From the IMG/VR virus record IMGVR_UViG_3300028364_000109, positions 1 through 29,685 of that record: 29,685 nt of DNA; one strand, given 5' to 3'. A program made the translations under genes and the position numbers. The DNA comes from a virus. The notes beneath the pieces were generated by a model. It did no database searches, was not told the DNA's origin, and saw nothing but the letters and a program-made list of their open reading frames with translations. Below, in pieces: positions 15,067 to 23,424 of this stretch; within the stretch, counting starts at the first letter, position 1; each line of letters starts with the position of its first letter.

Positions 15067-16935
15067 TCACCACATTATCTTTTTCTTAGCTTTACTTTTC
15101 GCATTTAAAGTCTGATCTGTAGCTAAAGATCCTATTTTTTGCTTCATTAGGTCACTATTTACACTTTTAGCTACTTTTTGGAGGTCTCTAGAGTTACCTA
15201 TTAGCTTTTTTTGCTTCTCAGCTCTACCACCACCAGCCATACCAAAGCTAGGCTTAACACCTTTTGAAAATAGGTTTTGGAATGGGTATCTAATAGAATC
15301 CATAATATCTGATACACCATCCTTATCATGGTAAGGCTTACCTTCTATAATGTCACCCTTACCATCTGTAGCCCATCGATATTCACCGAAAGCTTCTTTT
15401 ACTTGGTGGTTGTTTGGCGTATCTAGTATAAAGTATTTTCTAACATTTGCGCTGTCTACACATTTTGCTTGTAGTGCAGAAATTCCAGCAGCAACATCTT
15501 TGTTAAACTTAACACAATTCATATTAGCTTTACGCTTAAGTGTCTTTAAATAAGAAGGATAGTTTTGATCACAATACCACTTACTAACACCCCAAGTGTC
15601 TTGCATTTCTTTTCCGTATTTTACAATATCGTCTATTTCAAGACCAGGCATGACCATAGAATCCATGTGCCATATCTCACCACCAGGCAGTAATGCAAAT
15701 ACAACTAAACTAGTACAATCGGTAAAACCCCAGTCAGCTCCACCAATAAACTCAATACCTAAGTCAATCAAATACTGTTTAAGATTATTAAAATCACAAG
15801 GGTTATCAACACCAGATATTTTTTCCCAAGCATCTTGGACAGTGAGTACATTTTTAGCTTCGTCAAATCTAGGATACACTAAACCACTTGAAGATGGCTT
15901 GTTACATAGTAACTGTGCGTTTGCCATATCTGGCTCAATCTGTCTAAAGTTATTTAGGGTTGCTGATAGTTTTTTAAATAGACCACCAACATTGTCTTGA
16001 GGTCTATCTACTAGATAGTTCTTCATAACTGGTAAAAATGGATGATCTGCAATTCCAGCATAAGCTTCAAAACGTTCGTATTTAGTCTGTATTTTTTCAG
16101 GCAGTGCTTCCCAAGCCTCTTGTAAGATAGACTCCATAGGGAGATCTCTAGCTAGATATCTAATCTGTTTAGGTTCATCTACCTTAGCCTCTTCGTGAGT
16201 AATTCTTTCAGTTACATCTAAAATATTCCAACGCAAAATTTCACCACCAGCATCGATAGTTTGTTTAAGCGTCTTTTCCATAAGTCCACCAGCAAACTTA
16301 CGAGTAGATAGGTATACAGTTAATGGATAGTAGTCTTCATAAACAGAAGGGATCATCTTGGCTTCTTTTAAGGCTCTTGGATCTTGAACAACGTCAACTT
16401 CGTCAATAAATAACATAGGAACGTGCTCTGAGTTAGCACCTGCGATAGTTGCAATAACGATTCGGATATAGATTTCTTGATCTTTATCAGTCAGCCAAGC
16501 TACCATCTTCTTATTGTCAGAAGATTTTCGCCAACCGTTAGCTTCCAAATAAGGTCTAGTACTTCGTAAAAAAGCATTGATATACTGAATAGCCTTGGCT
16601 GATTGTGAAGTAATTGCCGCCATATGAGCCATACTGATTCTAAAGTGTAACATACAAAGCACTTCAAGAGCCGCTGCCCCAAGTGTCTTAAACGAGTCAC
16701 GAGAGGCTAACATACAGACTTGTGGGATGTGTTCGTTTTGCCCAGTCCTCATCAACTCATATATTCTCCACATAGCCTCTACTGGACCGTGAGTAGATGT
16801 AGGGTAAACAGTACCGTATGGAAAGTCTAGATCTAAATACACAAGTATCCAATCTCTCAACTCTTCTGCAGAATTGAGAGGTTTTAAAATGTTTTCACAC
16901 TTTGATTTGAATTCTACTTGCGATTCGTTTTGCAT
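15067..16935 (-). CDS. Terminase large subunit (TerL)
   Basis: This 622-residue protein packages DNA. N-terminal ATPase: deviant Walker A SRDSFKT at 78-84 (common in terminases), Walker B MLFIDEVD at 174-181. C-terminal RNase H-like nuclease: GADWG with D401, CDQNYP with D456 and HDKDGVSDIMDSIRYP with D537/D543 as metal ligands. It follows the 183-aa coiled-coil gene with an 8-nt gap, in an operon headed by the GroEL-like chaperonin. No obvious small subunit lies next to it. Clear assignment. Confidence 0.93.
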   Translation of the reverse strand: MQNESQVEFKSKCENILKPLNSAEELRDWILVYLDLDFPYGTVYPTSTHGPVEAMWRIYELMRTGQNEHIPQVCMLASRDSFKTLGAAALEVLCMLHFRISMAHMAAITSQSAKAIQYINAFLRSTRPYLEANGWRKSSDNKKMVAWLTDKDQEIYIRIVIATIAGANSEHVPMLFIDEVDVVQDPRALKEAKMIPSVYEDYYPLTVYLSTRKFAGGLMEKTLKQTIDAGGEILRWNILDVTERITHEEAKVDEPKQIRYLARDLPMESILQEAWEALPEKIQTKYERFEAYAGIADHPFLPVMKNYLVDRPQDNVGGLFKKLSATLNNFRQIEPDMANAQLLCNKPSSSGLVYPRFDEAKNVLTVQDAWEKISGVDNPCDFNNLKQYLIDLGIEFIGGADWGFTDCTSLVVFALLPGGEIWHMDSMVMPGLEIDDIVKYGKEMQDTWGVSKWYCDQNYPSYLKTLKRKANMNCVKFNKDVAAGISALQAKCVDSANVRKYFILDTPNNHQVKEAFGEYRWATDGKGDIIEGKPYHDKDGVSDIMDSIRYPFQNLFSKGVKPSFGMAGGGRAEKQKKLIGNSRDLQKVAKSVNSDLMKQKIGSLATDQTLNAKSKAKKKIMW

Positions 16936-16943
16936 ACTATTTA

Positions 16944-17495
16944 TTAGTCAATTTGTGTAGAGTTATCTTCTAACTTACTCAGTATCATGGATTTTATTGC
17001 TAACATTACTTCCTGACCAGAATATTTATCTATATCCTCTTCTTGAAGACCGAGATTTCTAAATAAATTCTCAACTCTTTCAGTGGATCTTTCAGCCTTT
17101 GTTAGGGCGTTTTCTGAATTAATAACCATATTGTTAACTTTGTTTGATAGTGTGTTGTAGGCAAACATTTTTTCAGTCAATTCACTTTGTTGAATATTTA
17201 TTTCCCTATCGTGCTTAGATAAGATTCCCTTAATAAAACTAATAGCTTCAGGATCTTCTACTTTCAATACAGGTTTAATCTGCTTAACATTTGACTTGAC
17301 ATTTCTAATATCACCCTCAAGTTCTCTATATAGAGTATGCATATCTTTTTTTAGTGTATCCATATCGCTCATCGATAAGAGTACTAATTCTCTAGCTTGA
17401 TCTAGCTTTCCATGAATCATAAACGACTCTTCATTAAACTTCTCCACTTGTTCTGCGCTAGGTACTCCTAGCCATTTTCTAATTAATTTCTTCAT
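16944..17495 (-). CDS. Coiled-coil protein between GroEL-like and TerL genes
   Basis: This 183-residue protein is almost wholly helical. It starts MKKLIRKWLGVPS, an amphipathic basic stretch that could touch a membrane, followed by heptad-rich segments (about 15-75 and 90-150). The ATG lies 2 nt past the GroEL stop with GAGAGG as ribosome site, overlapping the end of GroEL. Placement directly before TerL is where a small terminase might be expected, but no HTH is visible. Function unknown. Confidence 0.7.
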   Translation of the reverse strand: MKKLIRKWLGVPSAEQVEKFNEESFMIHGKLDQARELVLLSMSDMDTLKKDMHTLYRELEGDIRNVKSNVKQIKPVLKVEDPEAISFIKGILSKHDREINIQQSELTEKMFAYNTLSNKVNNMVINSENALTKAERSTERVENLFRNLGLQEEDIDKYSGQEVMLAIKSMILSKLEDNSTQID

Positions 17496-17497
17496 TC

Positions 17498-19264
17498 TTA
17501 ACCTCTCTCATTTGCTTCATTGACAAAATTTTCAGCGTTATCTAATGTTCTGTTAAAACTTTGAAGGTCTCTAGCTTCTTGTCTTTCCAACTGACCATCT
17601 CTAGGGAAACAAACAATTCCACCCAAAGTACCCATAACAGAAGAAATAGACACAGCATTTGTCAAAGCCTGTTTTACAGCCAATGCAGCGTCAAATATAC
17701 CTAGTTTTTTAGGATCTCCAAAAATACCGTTTTCAACATCGTATACCTTTTTAGGTTTACTGATCATTTCAGTTAAGATTTCTTCAACCTCTTCGTCAGT
17801 ATACCCAGCATTCTCAAAAAGCTTATAGAAAGGTGCAAAAAGTGATGGTGCTATAACATCTCTAGCTACATCGTCTTCTGAATTAATAAATTTTAAACCT
17901 AGATCTACTAAAACCCTGCAACCGCCTGGCAGTATTCCCTCATTAATAGAAGCCCTTACAGCACACACAGCATCCTCTGCTCTATCTGCCTTTTCCTTTA
18001 GCTCACCATTTGAAGATCCATATATCTTTAATTGAGCAATACCACTTGTTAATTTACCTAGTCTTTCTTCAAGGAGAACTTTTTCAATCTTAGATTCAGA
18101 CTGTTCAATTTGAGTAGTTATTTCATCTGCTCTAACTTCTAAATTAACTTCATCTGGATTTCCTACAATTGTAGTTCTAAACCTATAAATATCAATTTTT
18201 TCTACACCCTCGCCCCAATCATCCTCAGTAAAGTTACTTAGTGGATTTTGGACATCATATATCTTAGCACCTGTAAAGGCAGATAGATCCAGTAAGAAGT
18301 TCAATTGAGAGTTGACAATTTGACTTATAGGTGTTTTAAGTGGTACAACGTTGATCGTGCCTGGGTTTGGAAAGTTAAACGACAGTTGTGTAAGTACTTG
18401 GTCTGAGAAACTGTGAGCCACAATAACTACATTTTTAAACTCTGAATCTCCACTTACCCAAGCATTACCGATAGCAAAAAGTTGAGGGTGGATTTGAGAG
18501 TAATCAGTAAGACTACCGTCAAATAAGATAAATAGTGGTTTTTCTAAACTACACCTTTGATGACCCTTATCGTTAATAAAGGCAGGGTGGAATTTACCAA
18601 TAGATTCTTCATAGCCTCTATCGATAGGAAACCCCTCTACTTTAGAGACTTCGTAGTTTCCACTTGGACCAGATAGTTCTTGAATAGTAACGTGTGAACT
18701 AGAAGAGATTCCTGTAATCTCAAAGGCTTCCATAACAGCCTTAGCCATTTCTTCATCACCATTGGCAGATACCTTAGCTACTTTTTCAAGTAGTTTTTTG
18801 TTTTTATTTGTAATTTTAATAGAGTTACTATCGATATAAGGAATGATTTCTTCCTTAAGGTATTGACTAACTTTTCTAGTAACTTTTTGAGGACTATACT
18901 TTCTATTTTCTCTACAAAAATTAAATAGATTTTTAATCAAAGCTGCAGAAATAATGGTAGCAGTAGTAGTTCCATCACCAGCTTCATTAACTGTTCTAAT
19001 TGCAACGTCTCTGGTTTGCTCTATAATTAGATGCTCATAAGCATCGTCTGAACCTAAAGATCTAAATATAGACACTCCATCTTTAGTATTTTTATTGGGA
19101 ATACCTGGCAAGTCAGACTCGATAATTGTGTTTCTACCACCTGGTCCTAGAGAAGACCCTACAATATTAGCGATCTTGTCGATAGTAGTAACTACCTTAT
19201 CCTCTAAATAACTTGGGTTACTAGTGAACATTTTTGCAGGTGTTTTTACTTTCTTTGTTGACAT
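17498..19264 (-). CDS. Phage GroEL-like chaperonin (HSP60)
   Basis: This 588-residue protein matches group I chaperonins: SLGPGGRNTII (38-48), KDGVSIFRSL (61-70), AGDGTTTATII (95-105), AEDAVCAVRASINEG (429-443) and LPGG (445-448). ATPase residues corresponding to E. coli D87 (D97) and D398 (D431) are present. The position of D52 appears to be Glu49. The C-terminus lacks the GGM repeats and instead ends in a charged tail. Phage chaperonins are known from jumbo phages such as EL and OBP. It heads an operon with a coiled-coil protein and TerL, so it probably assists virion proteins. A possible lid is encoded at 6111-6407. Confidence 0.93.
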   Translation of the reverse strand: MSTKKVKTPAKMFTSNPSYLEDKVVTTIDKIANIVGSSLGPGGRNTIIESDLPGIPNKNTKDGVSIFRSLGSDDAYEHLIIEQTRDVAIRTVNEAGDGTTTATIISAALIKNLFNFCRENRKYSPQKVTRKVSQYLKEEIIPYIDSNSIKITNKNKKLLEKVAKVSANGDEEMAKAVMEAFEITGISSSSHVTIQELSGPSGNYEVSKVEGFPIDRGYEESIGKFHPAFINDKGHQRCSLEKPLFILFDGSLTDYSQIHPQLFAIGNAWVSGDSEFKNVVIVAHSFSDQVLTQLSFNFPNPGTINVVPLKTPISQIVNSQLNFLLDLSAFTGAKIYDVQNPLSNFTEDDWGEGVEKIDIYRFRTTIVGNPDEVNLEVRADEITTQIEQSESKIEKVLLEERLGKLTSGIAQLKIYGSSNGELKEKADRAEDAVCAVRASINEGILPGGCRVLVDLGLKFINSEDDVARDVIAPSLFAPFYKLFENAGYTDEEVEEILTEMISKPKKVYDVENGIFGDPKKLGIFDAALAVKQALTNAVSISSVMGTLGGIVCFPRDGQLERQEARDLQSFNRTLDNAENFVNEANERG

Positions 19265-19296
19265 ATTTTCTCCATTGGGTTGTTATGTATAGTTAA

Positions 19297-19307
19297 CATA
19301 TACCACA
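19297..19307 (-). promoter_or_regulatory. Class I extended -10 promoter for GroEL-TerL operon
   Basis: Minus strand reads TTTTTTTTGTGG-TATATG, 32 nt before the GroEL start, with a ribosome site GGAGAAAATATG. No proper -35 spacing. Confidence 0.65.
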
Positions 19308-19327
19308 AAAAAAATGTCAAAATTGAT

Positions 19328-19513
19328 TTATTTTTCGGATAATTCTTTTTGTTTCTCAAGAAAGTGCTTTTCACACCTGTGGTTACCTAAAATAGCATCC
19401 TCTTTCTTATCTAGATTATTTCCATATTTAGTAAATGACCATAACTCATCATGCTTAGAAGCCTTAGTTTTTGGACAATCACAACATTTCCACTCATCAT
19501 CTTTATTCATCAT
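19328..19513 (-). CDS. Small Cys-containing protein
   Basis: A 61-residue protein if started at the ATGATG pair at 19508-19513, which has AAGGA about 6 nt upstream; the longer frame to 19555 overlaps the phosphoesterase more and has no ribosome site. It holds Cys residues in WKCCDC near the start and HRC near the end with His, which could bind one metal ion. The stop of the phosphoesterase gene lies just inside it. Small, unrecognised, but with well-placed translation signals. Confidence 0.65.
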   Translation of the reverse strand: MMNKDDEWKCCDCPKTKASKHDELWSFTKYGNNLDKKEDAILGNHRCEKHFLEKQKELSEK

Positions 19514-20234
19514 CAAATCCTTCTGATGTGCATGTTTGTACTTTTTCCCAATCAAACACGTAAAAATCCCTATTGTAAGGGCTGTATCTTAAATTTAAAC
19601 TGGATGTATTGACATAGGTAATCCCGTTGTCTTTGTCTAGGAAAACACCTCTATCTTCGTGAATATGACCAAATACGTGCATTTTAGGCTTGACTTCTAG
19701 TATTTTCTTTGATAGGGACTCACAACCAACCCTTTCGTTGCTACGAACTACCCTATCACCATAGCCATAAGAAGGACCGTGTGTTACTAAGATATCTACA
19801 TCGTCAGATATTAAGTCCCAATGTTTTTTGATTTGTTCTTTATCTCTATTCCAAGCCCAACCACGACCAAACGTAGGTGTAACTGGAGATCCGTGTATTT
19901 TAATAACACTACCATCGTTAGCGTATACTTCACAGGAGCTGTCTTCTAAATATAGAATATCGTGTTTTTTAATCATCTCACGAAAAAAATCTAAAGTACC
20001 TTCGTACACAACACGATCTTTGAATGTCGGATCTGTGCCTTTGTCGTGATTACCAGCTATAAGTATCTTGTTGTAATGAGGTAAATCACCAAACCATTCT
20101 AGAAAGTCATATATACCTCTAGAAGTACCTATATTAGTAAAGTCTCCAGAACATATAAGTATATCCCCCATTGGAATATCCATATTGTAGTGCAAGCCAT
20201 GCGTATCTGATATAGTTACTATCCTAGTTTTCAT
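19503..20234 (-). CDS. Calcineurin-like metallophosphoesterase
   Basis: This 243-residue protein carries the full set of metallophosphoesterase motifs: SDTHG (D10, H12), SGDF (D31), GNHD (N62, H63), VTHGPS and FGHIHEDRG. It resembles single-domain cytosolic members that act on nucleotides or phospho-proteins rather than SbcD, from which it is clearly different. The ATG comes 1 nt after the stop of the AAA ATPase gene, so the two are coupled. The substrate cannot be told from sequence; a role in nucleic-acid end repair or in removing host modifications is possible. Confidence 0.85.
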   Translation of the reverse strand: MKTRIVTISDTHGLHYNMDIPMGDILICSGDFTNIGTSRGIYDFLEWFGDLPHYNKILIAGNHDKGTDPTFKDRVVYEGTLDFFREMIKKHDILYLEDSSCEVYANDGSVIKIHGSPVTPTFGRGWAWNRDKEQIKKHWDLISDDVDILVTHGPSYGYGDRVVRSNERVGCESLSKKILEVKPKMHVFGHIHEDRGVFLDKDNGITYVNTSSLNLRYSPYNRDFYVFDWEKVQTCTSEGFDDE

Positions 20235-20235
20235 A

Positions 20236-21258
20236 CTAAGCCATTAGCCCAACACCGCCCTTGGCAGCTTGAGAAAAGGCTTCTTTAAATCTCTTCTTGT
20301 GATCTACAAGTTGTTCTGTAGCTTCAAGGATAGATATGTCTTCAAGTTTAGACCTAACAACAGCTTCTTGAACATGTGCAATTGAAAATTCATTCTTAGC
20401 TGAAAGCTTTGCAGCTTCTACTTGAGAATCATCTAACTCTTCAATTCCAAGGATAAATTTGAGTAAGTCCCTACACTCCCTTGCAGAAGGTGTTTTAAGC
20501 TCTAATACCTTATCAAACCTGCCTGGTCTGTCAATGAGAGCACCAACTGATTGTTCAGGGTTGTTTGTAGTAGCAATAATAAATGTTGGAACGCCCTTAA
20601 ATGGAGAGCCAACACCGTCTAAGAAATTAAGTAGAGAAGAGTTTGCACTTCTAGCTCCGTAATTTTCCTCAGAAGTACCACCCTCAACATCTTCGATAAC
20701 CATGATGAGCTTTTTTACTTTTTTGTCAAATTGAGATCCGTTTGTAAAGAATTTACTAATATCGGTAGCTCTAATCTCAGAAGTATCCCAAATAATAATG
20801 GCAGTACCTTCTTCTTCCATAGCTTGTTTACATACAGTATTGATTGCTGCAGTTTTACCCACACCTGGTGGGGAACACAGTAATATAGCTCTTTTAGGTT
20901 CTTTTTTAAGTTCCTTATATACATCGAGTCTATTAAAAAACTTATTCTTTTCAGCTATAATCATTGAAGTATTATCAATGGTTTTTAGTAACTTATAGTC
21001 TCTTAGTTTAAATTTTTCTAAAATAACACCCATATTAGTATTAGTGGTGTTAAAACAACCTTCTTTAATTATAAATTTTTGTCTTTCTTTGTCATCAACG
21101 TCTTTGTATTCAAATTGAATCAGTTCGGTATCAGTCTGAATAGTTAGATCTGATTCAGGTATTTGGAAGTTTTTTTTATTTTTTTGATATTCTGTAGATA
21201 TTTCATCTAGTTTGGTTACTTTGATTACTTTGAAATGACCGCTTTTGTTTTCTGACAT
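20236..21258 (-). CDS. AAA+ ATPase
   Basis: This 340-residue protein has an unrecognised N-terminal 110 residues and one AAA module: Walker A SPPGVGKTA (129-137), Walker B IMVIEDVE (185-192), sensor 1 IIATTNN (227-233) and arginine-finger motif DRPGRFD (243-249). The module is of classical FtsH/BCS1/proteasome-ATPase type, hence a ring-forming unfoldase or remodeller. It has no protease domain. A strong ribosome site identical to that of GroEL suggests high expression. It is followed directly by the phosphoesterase. It might be a partner for head assembly, but no evidence fixes the substrate. Confidence 0.88.
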   Translation of the reverse strand: MSENKSGHFKVIKVTKLDEISTEYQKNKKNFQIPESDLTIQTDTELIQFEYKDVDDKERQKFIIKEGCFNTTNTNMGVILEKFKLRDYKLLKTIDNTSMIIAEKNKFFNRLDVYKELKKEPKRAILLCSPPGVGKTAAINTVCKQAMEEEGTAIIIWDTSEIRATDISKFFTNGSQFDKKVKKLIMVIEDVEGGTSEENYGARSANSSLLNFLDGVGSPFKGVPTFIIATTNNPEQSVGALIDRPGRFDKVLELKTPSARECRDLLKFILGIEELDDSQVEAAKLSAKNEFSIAHVQEAVVRSKLEDISILEATEQLVDHKKRFKEAFSQAAKGGVGLMA

Positions 21259-21284
21259 ATTTTCTCCTGTAGATTTATATTTTT

Positions 21285-21295
21285 AATATATCACA
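21285..21295 (-). promoter_or_regulatory. Class I extended -10 promoter for AAA operon
   Basis: Minus strand reads TTTTGTGA-TATATT, 27 nt before the ATG, with an AGGAG ribosome site. Confidence 0.6.
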
Positions 21296-21315
21296 AAAAA
21301 TCAAAAAGTAAACAA

Positions 21316-21564
21316 CTAATCCACACAACCACTGTCAAAGTTGTTATAATTGTGAAAATTATCACTTTCTTTGTTGATACCTATCTTAAGGTCTACACTC
21401 GAAATACCATCATCCCCATAAATATATGTCTCATCAGCATGGATTAAGTAATTTTTACCATTTGCTTTCCATCTCTTGTAGCCTTTGATTTTTATCTTTT
21501 TTGTTGAAGCGTTAATGTAGGAATCAACATCCATACTGTTTCTGCGACTATTGATATTTGACAT
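21316..21564 (-). CDS. Unknown 82-aa protein
   Basis: Starts MSNINSRRNSMDVDSYIN and contains a basic middle (KKIKIKGYKRWKANGKNYLIH) followed by an acidic, Asn-rich end. It may be a small beta domain of SH3 or KOW type, but that is a guess from strand alternation. The ATG follows the stop of the 21567-21965 gene by 2 nt, with TAGG upstream, so the two form one unit. No recognised family. Confidence 0.65.
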   Translation of the reverse strand: MSNINSRRNSMDVDSYINASTKKIKIKGYKRWKANGKNYLIHADETYIYGDDGISSVDLKIGINKESDNFHNYNNFDSGCVD

Positions 21565-21566
21565 AA

Positions 21567-21965
21567 TTACCTACCAGAATATTTTTTTATCTTTTTTCTT
21601 TCTTCTAATACCTTTTCAATAGGTATCTCTTTTATCTCTTGCTCTTTCTCAGCAAGCTTTATCTCTTTTTTCTTGATTTTTTCTTGATTTTTGGATTTTT
21701 TTGGTTTGTTTTGACTTTGAAGCTTTTTCAACTCTCTTTCCCAATAAACAACATCTAATTTAGCTAATTCTAGCATCTTGAAAGCTCTATTAGTTCTAAC
21801 CTCTAACTCTGTAGGGTGACTGTTGCCTTTTTTGTCTTTATACTCTTGGCTACATGGAACACTATTAGACCAATTATGTACCTCATCACCACCGTTTTTA
21901 GGTACTACCTTATCTAGAGCAGTAGCTTCTTCATCGGTATAAATGCATTTTCTTTTACTAGTCAT
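21567..21965 (-). CDS. Treble-clef/HNH-like protein with Lys-rich tail
   Basis: The first 65 residues of this 132-residue protein read like a reduced HNH or treble-clef domain: KCIYTDEEATALDKVVPKNG, then GDEVHNWSNSVPCSQEYKDKKG. The layout (Cys, then LD-VVP, HNW-N-VPC, and K-KG) recalls HNH endonucleases, but the usual catalytic His after Asp is Lys, and only two Cys are present, so it is likely inactive or not a nuclease. The second half is a Lys/Glu helix. The class I -10 box lies 5 nt before the ATG, with no ribosome site: predicted leaderless. Confidence 0.65.
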   Translation of the reverse strand: MTSKRKCIYTDEEATALDKVVPKNGGDEVHNWSNSVPCSQEYKDKKGNSHPTELEVRTNRAFKMLELAKLDVVYWERELKKLQSQNKPKKSKNQEKIKKKEIKLAEKEQEIKEIPIEKVLEERKKIKKYSGR

Positions 21966-21970
21966 ACTCT

Positions 21971-21981
21971 ATTATACCACA
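21971..21981 (-). promoter_or_regulatory. Class I extended -10 promoter, leaderless type
   Basis: Minus strand reads TTTTGTGG-TATAAT followed by AGAGT and ATG. Transcription would start at the ATG. The T-rich segment before TGTGG is also the T-run of the capsid terminator. Confidence 0.72.
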
Positions 21982-22010
21982 AAAAAAAAGCCCTTCCGAA
22001 GAAGGGCTTT
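21981..22010 (-). terminator. Rho-independent terminator after capsid gene
   Basis: Perfect 10-bp stem AAAGCCCTTC / GAAGGGCTTT closed on the minus strand by a C(TTCG)G tetraloop and followed by nine T. It ends the capsid operon. Confidence 0.93.
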
Positions 22011-22032
22011 AATAAAACTTGTAATCTAAAGA

Positions 22033-23415
22033 TTAAAGTTGTCCAGAAATATTCTCTAAAAGAACATTCTTTCTTGGTTGCTTAACAGCAAGACATAAGA
22101 ATCTGAAGTGAGCTTCAGGAAGACTTAAGTCATTGATAGCAAGCTTTAACTTACTATAAGCAGACAATTGGTGAAGACCCATTGTGTTTGACTGTAAAAG
22201 GAAACCAGTTACAGAACCAGGCTCTCTATTTCCAAGGTCAACAAAAAGAGTAGTAGCAGCACCGCTATCTTTAACTCTACCAACAAACTTTGCAGTTGAG
22301 GCAGATCCACCAGCTTCTGATCTATACACGTTGTGAAATTTAGATCCAACTGAAGGAGTGATAGTGATAGTAGTAGCTTCACCGTCAGCAACAACCTGAG
22401 CAACATCAGTTGACTTAACAGACTCGCCTCTTTCTGTTACAGAAGTTACATAGTAACTATAAGTACCAGCTTCTAGAGATGAAGCACCGTTTGAACCTGA
22501 AGCACCAGAGATAGCCGGAGCACTTGGAGAACCAGCTCTTGCTCTTGCAGGTCTAGTCTTTCCAGACAAGAATCTTGAAGCTTCCATAGAAACTAAAGCA
22601 GAAGATGTCCATTGTGTTCTTAGGTTTGCACCTGAAGCGTCTTGTGGAGATCCAGCAAGCATAATTCTCTCTTTTGCGTGAGCAATCTTATTATACTGAC
22701 TCAAAGAAATTGGGTCTAGTAAAAGCTTGTCAGCAGAACCATGTTGCATTGCTGATTTAACAGCAGCATCTTCAATAAAAGACTGAGTAAGAGTACCGTT
22801 TACAGATACGATTACAGACTGATCAGAACCATATTCAGCGAACATTAAATCCTGAGTATTTGAGATAGCGTCTGACTCTCTAATTTGAGTATCAACTCCT
22901 CTCATGTTAGGGATTGCAGCAGAAGCAATTGGATTACCATCAAATACACCAGCATTTGAGAAATCTGAAGCTCCACGGAACGAATCAAATTCGATATCCC
23001 CAGCTAATTTCATTGCAGCATCATCAGAAGCTCTAGACTCGGCTTGTTTACCGTCAAAAGCACCAATCATGTTAGCAGCAACAGTTACACGTCTAACTGT
23101 AGAGTAGTATGCCATAGGCACGATAGCTCTAGCGTAGTTAGATGTATCTTCTTCACCAATTCCACCTTCTAACTGGGCAGAACCTCCGAAAACACCGTAA
23201 TCTAGCTGTCTGTTGAATTGAATCAAAGTTGACTTAGCATCTTCAACCTTCAACATTTTTTGTAATTTGATGTGTGAATCATCAAATGTTACATTCTCCA
23301 TTACAGGTGATAGATCTTCTACCTGTAATGCCGAACCTTGGACTAGTGACTCTGGAGCAGCGTTGTATTGACCTGCTTCTAGAGCTTTCATCAAATCGTT
23401 TAACTTATCTGACAT
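22033..23415 (-). CDS. Major capsid protein with Ig/Fn3-like inserted domain
   Basis: This 460-residue protein is the best capsid candidate. It has a strong ribosome site (AGGAGAATAAAATG), lies next to a scaffold-like gene and before a strong terminator, and its N-terminal part (ending TVRRVTVAANMIGAF) and C-terminal part (LPEAHFRFLCLAVKQPRKNVLLEN) look like the HK97-fold capsid proteins of large phages. Residues about 296-400 form a separate Ser/Ala/Gly/Thr-rich beta domain containing GTYSYYVTSVTERGES and FHNVYRSEAGG, typical of an Fn3/Ig-like surface domain. Order in the operon: small virion gene, scaffold, capsid. N-terminal residues may be removed on maturation. Confidence 0.8.
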   Translation of the reverse strand: MSDKLNDLMKALEAGQYNAAPESLVQGSALQVEDLSPVMENVTFDDSHIKLQKMLKVEDAKSTLIQFNRQLDYGVFGGSAQLEGGIGEEDTSNYARAIVPMAYYSTVRRVTVAANMIGAFDGKQAESRASDDAAMKLAGDIEFDSFRGASDFSNAGVFDGNPIASAAIPNMRGVDTQIRESDAISNTQDLMFAEYGSDQSVIVSVNGTLTQSFIEDAAVKSAMQHGSADKLLLDPISLSQYNKIAHAKERIMLAGSPQDASGANLRTQWTSSALVSMEASRFLSGKTRPARARAGSPSAPAISGASGSNGASSLEAGTYSYYVTSVTERGESVKSTDVAQVVADGEATTITITPSVGSKFHNVYRSEAGGSASTAKFVGRVKDSGAATTLFVDLGNREPGSVTGFLLQSNTMGLHQLSAYSKLKLAINDLSLPEAHFRFLCLAVKQPRKNVLLENISGQL

Positions 23416-23424
23416 TTTATTCTC

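Noticed and set aside
19315-19320. TTGACA as a -35 box for the GroEL promoter
   Set aside because: The spacer to TATATG is only 12 bp, too short for normal sigma-70 use; other class I sites lack it.
19514-19555. Upstream start of the small Cys-containing gene
   Set aside because: It deepens the overlap with the phosphoesterase and lacks a ribosome site; the ATGATG at 19508-19513 has AAGGA upstream.
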